This document shows positions 1 to 5,606 of a stretch of 5,606 nucleotides of DNA, one piece after another. The stretch is from the NCBI GenBank assembly GCA_028869325.1, contig JAGWST010000025.1:1-5606 (forward strand), in the 5' to 3' direction. The notes under the pieces were generated by a model that did no database searches, was not told where the DNA came from, and was given only the letters and a program-made list of their open reading frames with translations. Numbering within the stretch: the first letter of the stretch is position 1; each line of letters begins with the position of its first letter. The position numbers and the translations under genes are program-made. This stretch comes from a bacterium. Lineage in GTDB: Bacteria > Vulcanimicrobiota > Vulcanimicrobiia > Vulcanimicrobiales > SCRA01.

Positions 1-213
1 CAGGATCACCGCGCCGATGATGGCGACGATAATCGACCAGATGAATCCGCCGTGTGTGAGCCCAAAGAGCGAGACGACCCAACCGCCGATGAAGGCACCG
101 ATGACACCGACGACGAGGTCGGTGATCCATCCGCCACCAACGGCGGAGGGCACGATCATGCGAGCCAATGCTCCGGCGATCAGTCCGATGATCAGCCAAA
201 TGATGACATGCAT
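1..213 (-). CDS. GlsB/YeaQ/YmgE family small membrane protein (3' end cut by window edge)
   Basis: The 71 visible codons begin MHVIIWLIIGLIAGALARMI and encode an almost wholly hydrophobic, glycine-rich protein. I see three membrane segments: about residues 3-20, 32-51 and 57-71, the last cut off by the edge. The pattern IIGLIAGALAR, then a short polar turn, then DLVVGVIGAFIGGW, then FIWSIIVAIIGAVIL, is typical of the YeaQ/YmgE/transglycosylase-associated family (inner-membrane proteins of about 80-90 residues, often stress-induced, of unsettled biochemical role). About 10-15 residues are therefore missing beyond base 1. The ATG at 213 is well supported: AGGAGG lies at 224-219, five bases upstream. 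The gene lies 54 bases downstream of rocA on the same strand, so read-through from rocA is possible, but a weak promoter of its own may lie in the gap. The family call is firm; the function is not. Confidence 0.87.
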   Translation of the reverse strand, partial: MHVIIWLIIGLIAGALARMIVPSAVGGGWITDLVVGVIGAFIGGWVVSLFGLTHGGFIWSIIVAIIGAVIL

Positions 214-218
214 GGAGG

Positions 219-224
219 CCTCCT
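219..224 (-). promoter_or_regulatory. Shine-Dalgarno site of the GlsB-like gene
   Basis: Reads AGGAGG on the minus strand, five bases before the ATG at 213. It is followed directly by CCTCC, so the site is half of the perfect palindrome GGAGGCCTCC (214-223). This fixes the start codon of the downstream membrane protein. Confidence 0.75.
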
Positions 225-235
225 CTCTCGCTTCG

Positions 236-263
236 ATTATCCCCCGGGGCCGGAGGCGGCAAA
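236..263 (-). promoter_or_regulatory. Possible promoter for the GlsB-like gene
   Basis: The 54-base gap between rocA and the GlsB-like gene holds GATAAT at 241-236 on the minus strand, a good -10 match and one of few AT-rich spots nearby. A poor -35 candidate, TTTGCC at 263-258, stands 16 bases upstream. Initiation near base 229 would give a leader of about 16 bases including the ribosome site. The GTTTGC ... GGGGATAAT arrangement also faintly recalls general-stress sigma-factor promoters, but it does not match that consensus well. This is inference from motif likeness only. Confidence 0.3.
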
Positions 264-267
264 CCTG

Positions 268-1842
<1,575 letters not shown>

Positions 1843-1912
1843 CTTCGGGAGGTCCTCCTTGCACCTGATGCTCCGGGAGTTTTGCGCCGGACGGACGGCG
1901 AACCTCCGCGCA
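1843..1912. promoter_or_regulatory. Divergent intergenic region between rocA and the esterase gene
   Basis: Only 70 bases separate the two divergent starts, so promoters for both directions must lie here or inside the opposing coding sequences. The stretch is GC-rich and I find no convincing -10/-35 pair on either strand. The only clear elements are the rocA ribosome site and the near-palindrome around it. Confidence 0.4.
1854..1860 (-). promoter_or_regulatory. Shine-Dalgarno site of rocA
   Basis: Reads AAGGAGG on the minus strand, 11 bases before the ATG at 1842, and decides the start of rocA. It lies within the near-palindrome GGAGGTCCTCC (1848-1858). On the plus strand the same stretch offers GGGAGG six bases before a TTG at 1859, a possible but less likely start for the divergent esterase. 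Confidence 0.7.
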
Positions 1913-2962
1913 ATGCACACCGGGCCGACATCAGACCTGCAGCGTCTGCTTGCGCTCTCCGGCGACGTGGTGATCGACGAGATCGAGAGCCCGGCGCTGC
2001 GCGGCAACGCGCTGGGGGATTCAAGCCGCCGCCCACTCCCCGTCTACCTGCCGCCCGGCTACGATGCCCAGGGCAGCCGGCGCTATCCAACGCTGTACTG
2101 CCTGCACGGCTTCACCGGCTCCGCGGCGGAGCTGATCGCCGAGCGAGTCTGGTCGCTCAACCCCATGCAATGGCTCGATCGCCTTATCGTGGGGCGTCGT
2201 GTGCCGCCGGCGATCTTGGTGATCGTGGACGGACTGACGCGCTACGGAGGGAGCCAGTACGTCAACAGCGCGCTCAACGGCGACTACGCGGAGTACGTGG
2301 CGCGCGACGTGGTCGCCCACGTGGACGCCGGCTATCGCACGATCGCGCGGCCCGGTGCGCGCGGGGTCTTCGGCAAATCCAGCGGCGGCTTCGGGGCGCT
2401 GCACCTGGTGATGGAGTACCCGGGGCGCTTCGCGGCGGCCGCCTCGCAGAGCGGTGACGCCTACTTCCAATACTGCTACCTGCCCGATTTCGTCAAGGCG
2501 CAGCGCACGCTGGAGCGCCACGGCGGCTTGGCGGCTTTCGTCGCGGCCTTCGAGGCGGAGAAGAAGAAGAGCGATGCCTCCGTCGAGACGATGAACGTGG
2601 TGGGCATGGCCGCCGCCTACTCGCCCCGTCCCGATGCGCGGGAGCCCTTCGATATCGAGTTGCCGTTCGATCTACGGACGGGCCTCGTGCGCGAGGAGGT
2701 CTGGGCGCGCTGGCTGCGCTTCGACCCCGCCCTGATCTGCACGGAGCACCTCGAGGGGTTCCGCGCGCTGCGCACGCTCTACGTGGACTGCGGGCGCCGC
2801 GATCAGTTCGCGCTCGACTTGGGCGCGCGCATCCTGGTGGAGCGGCTGCGCGAGCACGGGATCGACGTGCGGCACGAGGAGTTCGACGACGACCACATGT
2901 CCGTGCTGTATCGCCACGAACAGGTTTACCCGGCACTGCTGGAGGGGCTCGAGCGGGAATGA
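1913..2962 (+). CDS. Alpha/beta-hydrolase, esterase D/putative esterase family
   Basis: A 349-residue predicted serine hydrolase of the putative-esterase family (esterase D, enterochelin esterase and antigen 85 type), acting on an unknown ester or thioester. There is no signal peptide, so it is probably cytoplasmic. Visible elements are PLPVYLPPGYD at 41-51 (typical of these esterases), LHGFTGS at 64-70 (oxyanion-hole loop), nucleophile Ser156 in the elbow GKSSGGFGAL (G-x-S-x-G), Asp297 in VDCGRRD as the likely acid, and His328 in DDDHMSV. The triad is thus complete and in the right order. The start is uncertain. ATG 1913 puts about 20 residues before the conserved part but has no Shine-Dalgarno site. 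In-frame ATG 1868 and TTG 1859 lie upstream; only the TTG is well placed behind GGGAGG (1847-1852). The last bases overlap the next gene (ATGA), implying coupled translation. The substrate cannot be read from the sequence. Confidence 0.87.
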   Translation: MHTGPTSDLQRLLALSGDVVIDEIESPALRGNALGDSSRRPLPVYLPPGYDAQGSRRYPTLYCLHGFTGSAAELIAERVWSLNPMQWLDRLIVGRRVPPAILVIVDGLTRYGGSQYVNSALNGDYAEYVARDVVAHVDAGYRTIARPGARGVFGKSSGGFGALHLVMEYPGRFAAAASQSGDAYFQYCYLPDFVKAQRTLERHGGLAAFVAAFEAEKKKSDASVETMNVVGMAAAYSPRPDAREPFDIELPFDLRTGLVREEVWARWLRFDPALICTEHLEGFRALRTLYVDCGRRDQFALDLGARILVERLREHGIDVRHEEFDDDHMSVLYRHEQVYPALLEGLERE

Positions 2963-3525
2963 ATCGGAGACGTATGCTGGCCGCGCTTGGCGCGCTCTCG
3001 TCGCTTGGCGCGCTCTCGCTGCCGCCGCGTGCCGCGCGGGCGGCCGAGGGCGAGGCGATCACCAGCGACGGATTCAGCTTTCTGGTGCCGCCGGGGTGGA
3101 CGAGAATCGGAGCCGGGCCGGCGGAGGGCACGATCGACCACATCGGGCTCTGGGTGCAGGGCAGCTACGCCGACCAGGCGTTCATCGCGCTCGACGTCGA
3201 TCAGAGACCCGGTGACAATCTCGCGCACTTCGCGCTGAACACGGAGAACACGCTGCGCACGCGCTTGAGCAAGGTATTCGTCGACGCGCGTGACCGGCTG
3301 CAGATGCCTAACGGGATGCCGGCGATGCGGCTGAAGGTGGAGTACCTGGCCGGCGACAACGGCGTGCTCTGGCAGCAGTATCTGTGGTTGATCTACGACG
3401 GCCGCATCGGCGTGACGCTGGCCGTGGGCGGGCACGTCGGGCGCATCGGGCTGGACGAGGCGAGCAAGATCGCCTCGACGCTGAAGGTGGTCTGGCGCGG
3501 CGAGGGACCGCCACCGCCTCCGTAG
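2959..3525 (+). CDS. Exported hypothetical protein with Tat-like signal peptide
   Basis: A 188-residue protein I cannot assign to a function. The N-terminus MNRRRMLAALGALSSLGALS fits a twin-arginine signal (R-R-x-M-L against the R-R-x-F-L consensus), with a hydrophobic core at about 6-21 and a likely signal-peptidase site after Ala28 (A-R-A, then AEGEA), so the mature protein is probably outside the inner membrane. The mature part opens with SDGFSFLVPPGW (36-47), an opening seen in PsbP/DUF1795-like exported proteins; that likeness is suggestive only. The rest looks like a single alpha/beta domain ending in a predicted helix (DEASKIASTLKVVW). The C-terminus is GEGPPPPP, five prolines just before the stop. 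The ATG overlaps the esterase stop by four bases, with GA-rich sequence just upstream, so expression should depend on the esterase message. The pair may act on related material at the cell envelope, but that is a guess. Confidence 0.78.
   Translation: MNRRRMLAALGALSSLGALSLPPRAARAAEGEAITSDGFSFLVPPGWTRIGAGPAEGTIDHIGLWVQGSYADQAFIALDVDQRPGDNLAHFALNTENTLRTRLSKVFVDARDRLQMPNGMPAMRLKVEYLAGDNGVLWQQYLWLIYDGRIGVTLAVGGHVGRIGLDEASKIASTLKVVWRGEGPPPPP
2984..3018 (+). repeat. Tandem 17-bp direct repeat inside the signal-peptide core
   Basis: CGCTTGGCGCGCTCTCG occurs perfectly at 2984-3000 and again at 3002-3018, a period of 18 bases or six codons. It encodes two copies of LGALS in the hydrophobic core of the Tat-like signal peptide. 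It keeps the frame, as expected of a slippage duplication. Confidence 0.85.
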
Positions 3526-3626
3526 CGCGCGTGGGCTGCAACATCGGAAGCCGTTGAGCGTGAGGTAGCGGCGGCGACCTCCTCGCGATGCAGGTTCTTA
3601 CGATAGTTATAACGAAGCGCCGAGCC
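3526..3626 (+). promoter_or_regulatory. Upstream region of the TA operon with a GTTATAAC palindrome
   Basis: A 101-base gap between the exported-protein gene and the antitoxin start. Its only AT-rich part, about 3597-3614, holds the perfect 8-base palindrome GTTATAAC (3606-3613), which includes TATAAC (3608-3613), a good -10 match. No -35 box is recognisable at 16-18 bases upstream. A start near 3620 would leave almost no leader before the ATG at 3627, which agrees with the lack of a clear Shine-Dalgarno site. Because AbrB-fold antitoxins commonly repress their own operon, the palindrome is a candidate operator overlapping the promoter. I see no hairpin with a T-run terminating the upstream operon. 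Confidence 0.4.
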
Positions 3627-3848
3627 ATGACGACGGTTAAGCTCACGCGCGTTGGGAATTCGGTCGGGGTCATCCTCCCGAAGGAGGCCTTGGCGCGCCT
3701 TCACGTGGATGCCGGCGACACGCTGTATTTGACGGAATCTCCGGACGGCTATCGGATCACCCCGTACGATCCCGAGTTTGCGGCCCAAATGGCGGCAGCG
3801 GAGAAGATCATGAAGCGCCGCCGCGCAGTGCTGCGCAAGCTTGCATAA
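3627..3848 (+). CDS. AbrB/MazE-fold antitoxin of a Doc-type toxin-antitoxin system
   Basis: A 73-residue antitoxin and probable autorepressor. Residues 1-48 form the swapped-hairpin AbrB/MazE DNA-binding domain: MTTVKLTRVGNSVGVILPKE is its hallmark (T-R-V-G-N-S, then I-L-P-K-E), followed by a short helix and the LHVDAGDTLYL strand. The tail from about 49 (DPEFAAQMAAAEKIMKRRRA) is a charged, basic helix. By analogy with related systems it should bind and mask the toxin. This domain layout is known for antidotes paired with Doc toxins, not the Phd type of phage P1. The start at 3627 is preferred to an in-frame ATG at 3588, because family members begin at or just before the TVKLTRVG strand and neither start has a good ribosome site. 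The toxin begins inside its last three codons (8-base overlap), giving one operon with the antitoxin made first. Confidence 0.9.
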   Translation: MTTVKLTRVGNSVGVILPKEALARLHVDAGDTLYLTESPDGYRITPYDPEFAAQMAAAEKIMKRRRAVLRKLA

Positions 3849-4275
3849 GAGCATCCGCTGGCTCCGGCAAGATGCGGTTCTTGCCGTACACGAGGCGCAG
3901 ATCGCCGAGCACGGGGGGTCGCTCGGCGTTCGGGACCTTGGGCTTTTGGAGGCGGCTCTGGCGCGACCGCAGCATCTCGCCGCGTACGCCCAGCCCGCGC
4001 CCGGTATACCGGCGCTCGCGGCCGCGTACGCGCTGGGCGTCATTCGAAGCCATCCGTTCGTCGATGGCAACAAACGGGTGGCGCTGGTGCTGCTGGAGCT
4101 TTTCCTGGACCTCAACCGCCATGACTTCACGGCGTCGGACGCCGAGTGCCATGCCATGATCTGGACCGCCGCGGCGGGAACCGCAACCGACGACGAGTTC
4201 CGTGCGTGGGTTCACGACCACGTCGTGGTTCAGGACGAGGCGTTACGGCACACGCGCTCGGAGGCCGTGCTGTAG
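3841..4275 (+). CDS. doc: Doc (death-on-curing) family toxin, Fic fold
   Basis: A 144-residue Fic-fold toxin. P1 Doc is established as a kinase that phosphorylates and inactivates elongation factor EF-Tu; the same target is inferred here. The N-terminal WLRQDAVLAVHEAQIAEHGG and RDLGLLEAALARP (31-43) are typical of the Doc subfamily. The active-site loop HPFVDGNKR spans 71-79, with His71, Asp75, Asn77, Lys78 and Arg79 present. The GNKR ending, in place of Fic GNGRxxR, marks the Doc type. The length is slightly above P1 Doc (126) because of a polar tail from about 132. Nothing suggests inactivation. The start is TTG at 3841. A TGA in the same frame at 3811 blocks extension, no ATG, GTG or TTG lies between them, and no other start precedes the conserved WLRQDAVLAVHE. 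With no Shine-Dalgarno site, translation probably depends on ribosomes ending the antitoxin. The 3' end overlaps the opposing oxidoreductase gene by 33 bases. Confidence 0.93.
   Translation: MHKSIRWLRQDAVLAVHEAQIAEHGGSLGVRDLGLLEAALARPQHLAAYAQPAPGIPALAAAYALGVIRSHPFVDGNKRVALVLLELFLDLNRHDFTASDAECHAMIWTAAAGTATDDEFRAWVHDHVVVQDEALRHTRSEAVL
4243..4275. other. 33-base convergent overlap of doc and the nitronate monooxygenase gene
   Basis: The TAG of doc (plus strand) is at 4273-4275 and the TAA of the oxidoreductase (minus strand) occupies 4245-4243. The last 10 sense codons plus stop of each gene are therefore encoded by the same 33 bases on opposite strands. No terminator can lie between the genes, so each transcript probably extends antisense into the other. 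Confidence 0.9.
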
Positions 4276-5208
4276 AGCGCTCTCCGCTTCGTCCATGACG
4301 CGATGCACGATCTCGCTCGCCGGCAGGACGTCATGGATGAGGTCGACACTCTCGCCCGCCCAAACCACGGCGACCGAGACGTCCCCGGTCTCGCTGGCGG
4401 CTGCGTAGCGTTCGGTCTCCTGCGGCAAGCGTTGGTCGAGCGCGGGCTCGCGGCCGTGGTACGTCCGCAGAAAGTCGTTCGGCAGCGCGCGACCCGTGAA
4501 CGGGTTCGGCCATGCAAGGCCACGGACACGGTCGAATACCGTCGTGCGAACGGTGGAGTCTCCCTCTCCTTCGACGAGACGCGCCTTTGCCGCCGAAGGG
4601 CCGAGCGCTTGCGTACTGGCGTAGAAGCGCGTGCCCATGAGCACGCCGGAGGCGCCGAGCACGAGAGCCGCTGCGAGCCCCCGGCCATCGGCGATTCCGC
4701 CGGCGGCGACGACCGGCACGGGCGCGACGGCATCGACCACCGCCGCCACCAGCGGAAGCGTGCCGCGGGTGGCGCCATGTCCGCCTGCCTCCGCCCCTTG
4801 CGCCACGATGACGTCCGCGCCGAGTCTGGCTGCCTCTCGCGCCGCGGCGAGCGTCTGCACTTGCAGAATCACCTTCGCTCCAGCGCGCTTGACCGCGCCG
4901 ATGAACGGCGAGCAATCACCGAAGGAGAACATCACCGCCGCCGGCTTTTGCATCAGTGCGACGTCTAGCCGGTGCGGATCTTGGGCGAGATGCCACGTGA
5001 TGAAGCCGATGCCGACCGGAGTCGATCCGGCCGCGCGGAATTGCTCCTCGATCCACTGCTCGCCGGCGTAGGCCGCGCCGATGAGGCCCAAGCCGCCGGC
5101 ACGAGAGACGGCAGCGGCTAGCGCTCCGCCCGAAACCCCGCCCATCGGAGCCAGCAGAATCGGGTGCTCGATTCCGAGAAGCTGCGTCAATGCGGTCCGA
5201 AATGCCAT
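4243..5208 (-). CDS. Nitronate monooxygenase (2-nitropropane dioxygenase-like) FMN enzyme
   Basis: A 321-residue TIM-barrel flavoprotein predicted to oxidise alkyl nitronates such as propionate 3-nitronate with O2, using FMN. The related fold of enoyl-ACP reductase FabK and other flavin enzymes cannot be excluded. Features in order are IEHPILLAPMGGVSGGALAA at 13-32 (first strand and flavin site), GIGFITWHL at 66-74, the QVQTLAAAREAARLGADVIVAQG run at 116-138, EAGGHGATRGT at 140-150 with the conserved active-site His144, VVAAGGIADGRGLAAAL at 166-182, and GASGVLMGTRF at 185-195 (phosphate-binding motifs). The C-terminal part (from about 220) is the family's variable tail. There is no signal peptide, so it is cytoplasmic. 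ATG 5208 has GAAGAGG eight bases upstream. The gene lies 86 bases downstream of mazF on the same strand and its 3' end overlaps doc. It has no evident functional link with either toxin. Confidence 0.88.
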   Translation of the reverse strand: MAFRTALTQLLGIEHPILLAPMGGVSGGALAAAVSRAGGLGLIGAAYAGEQWIEEQFRAAGSTPVGIGFITWHLAQDPHRLDVALMQKPAAVMFSFGDCSPFIGAVKRAGAKVILQVQTLAAAREAARLGADVIVAQGAEAGGHGATRGTLPLVAAVVDAVAPVPVVAAGGIADGRGLAAALVLGASGVLMGTRFYASTQALGPSAAKARLVEGEGDSTVRTTVFDRVRGLAWPNPFTGRALPNDFLRTYHGREPALDQRLPQETERYAAASETGDVSVAVVWAGESVDLIHDVLPASEIVHRVMDEAESALQHGLRARVP

Positions 5209-5294
5209 CGCCGTCGCCTCTTCATCCGGCTGCGCGCGTTTCCTTCGCTCGAGAAGCGCGGTGCGGGCGTCGTCGGCCCAGACCGCGGCGCCGG
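5209..5294 (-). promoter_or_regulatory. Gap between the mazF stop and the nitronate monooxygenase start
   Basis: These 86 GC-rich bases contain the ribosome site GAAGAGG (5223-5217) for the downstream gene. A 5-bp inverted repeat, GACCG/CGGTC with a six-base loop (5281-5296), lies right at the mazF stop. There is no T-run, so it is a poor terminator and read-through from the mazF operon is plausible. I see no convincing promoter. Confidence 0.35.
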
Positions 5295-5606
5295 TCAGAG
5301 ATCTAAAATCAGGCGGAGGCCCTTTTCAACAGCGGCCATGATGCTCGTAGGAAGCGAGCCGATCTTGTCGCCGATCCGTGCGCCGTCTACAGTTCGAATC
5401 TGATTGCAGATAACGACGCTATCCTTGCGCGTGCCGGCCATACCGGCCGCGATGAAAACGTTGAGCACATTCCCCGTGGTACCGCGTGCGTCGCCGAGAG
5501 GGGCAATGATCGTTGTCGGCGAGGTTTCGTTGGCGGCATCTCGCTGAACGACGACGCAAGGGCGTCTCTTGTTGATCTCTGCACCGCCGGTCGGATCGAG
5601 GTCGAC
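5295..5606 (-). CDS. mazF: MazF/PemK-family mRNA interferase toxin (5' end cut by window edge)
   Basis: The minus strand is open without a stop from the right edge to TGA at 5297-5295, giving 103 residues and no start codon yet. It opens VDLDPTGGAEINKRRPCVVV, the classic second strand of MazF/PemK toxins. Then come TSPTTIIAPLGD (28-39), VLNVFI and the closing pair DSVVICNQIRTVDGARIG (62-79) with a C-terminal helix ending LRLILDL. Arg15 (in KRRP) and Thr31/Thr32 (before IIAPL) sit where the family keeps its RNA-cleaving residues. MazF enzymes are usually 105-120 residues and begin with a short strand such as xxGEVWLVDLDP, so only about 6-12 residues are missing. The role is a sequence-specific endoribonuclease that halts translation; cleavage specificity cannot be read here. 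Its antitoxin would be expected just upstream, past base 5606. The frame is intact, so the gene looks functional. Confidence 0.92.
   Translation of the reverse strand, partial: VDLDPTGGAEINKRRPCVVVQRDAANETSPTTIIAPLGDARGTTGNVLNVFIAAGMAGTRKDSVVICNQIRTVDGARIGDKIGSLPTSIMAAVEKGLRLILDL

Noticed and set aside
218..257. GCCTCC (218-223) and GGAGGC (252-257) as a hairpin between rocA and the GlsB-like gene.
   Set aside because: Six base pairs with a 28-base loop is easily met by chance in such sequence, and one arm is simply the ribosome site.
1843..2007. Upstream extension of rocA by 55 codons.
   Set aside because: The extension has no family likeness, would overlap the divergent esterase, and the internal ATG at 1842 has a strong ribosome site.
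2493..3143. A 216-codon minus-strand open frame across the esterase/exported-protein junction.
   Set aside because: Arginine/proline/serine-rich low-complexity translation with no motif; it is a shadow of the two plus-strand genes.
3588..3626. An earlier in-frame ATG that would add 13 residues to the antitoxin.
   Set aside because: It has no ribosome site, the added residues are not typical of the family, and it would place the AT-rich promoter-like island inside the gene. It is not excluded outright.
3393..4157. A 254-codon minus-strand open frame covering the toxin-antitoxin operon.
   Set aside because: No domain likeness, while the plus strand encodes complete AbrB-type and Doc motifs.
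4303..4968. A 221-codon plus-strand open frame opposite the nitronate monooxygenase gene.
   Set aside because: Antisense shadow; the minus strand carries the conserved flavin-binding motifs.
5281..5296. A short GC inverted repeat at the end of mazF as a terminator.
   Set aside because: Only five base pairs and no T-run follows on the minus strand; too weak to call.
5387..5584. A 65-codon ATG-initiated minus-strand open frame.
   Set aside because: Out of frame with the clear MazF-family sequence that covers the same bases.

Overview
The window is GC-rich bacterial DNA, gene-dense, with Shine-Dalgarno sites in front of several genes, a Tat-type export signal and toxin-antitoxin (TA) genes. 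The phylum cannot be fixed from this sequence. High GC, a monofunctional P5C dehydrogenase and scattered TA genes would fit many soil or candidate-phylum bacteria. No rRNA, tRNA, CRISPR array, insertion sequence or phage gene is visible.

Left part (1-1842, minus strand): a partial small membrane protein of the GlsB/YeaQ/YmgE (transglycosylase-associated) family runs off the left edge. It lies 54 bases downstream of a complete L-glutamate gamma-semialdehyde (1-pyrroline-5-carboxylate) dehydrogenase gene, rocA. RocA carries out the second step of proline/arginine catabolism to glutamate, and no proline dehydrogenase is in view.

Middle (1913-3525, plus strand): a divergently oriented pair joined by an ATGA stop/start overlap. 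The first gene encodes an alpha/beta-hydrolase of the esterase D type with an intact catalytic triad. The second encodes a small exported protein with a Tat-like signal peptide, no recognised function and a five-proline C-terminus. They are probably translated together.

Right part (3527-5606): a complete type II TA operon, an AbrB/MazE-fold antitoxin followed by a Doc (Fic-fold, death-on-curing) toxin. The toxin starts at TTG inside the antitoxin's last codons. It runs tail-to-tail into a nitronate monooxygenase-like FMN enzyme on the minus strand, with a 33-base overlap of coding ends. Upstream of that enzyme, and also on the minus strand, is a MazF/PemK-family mRNA interferase cut off by the right edge. 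It has no start codon inside the window and is easily missed by ORF calling. The metabolic enzyme is therefore bracketed by two unrelated toxin genes.

Every family here is known. I see no clear sign of a wholly new system. The points most worth checking are the TA-flanked oxidoreductase, the coupled TTG toxin start, the overlapping gene tails, the duplicated signal-peptide core and a repeated palindromic Shine-Dalgarno pattern.
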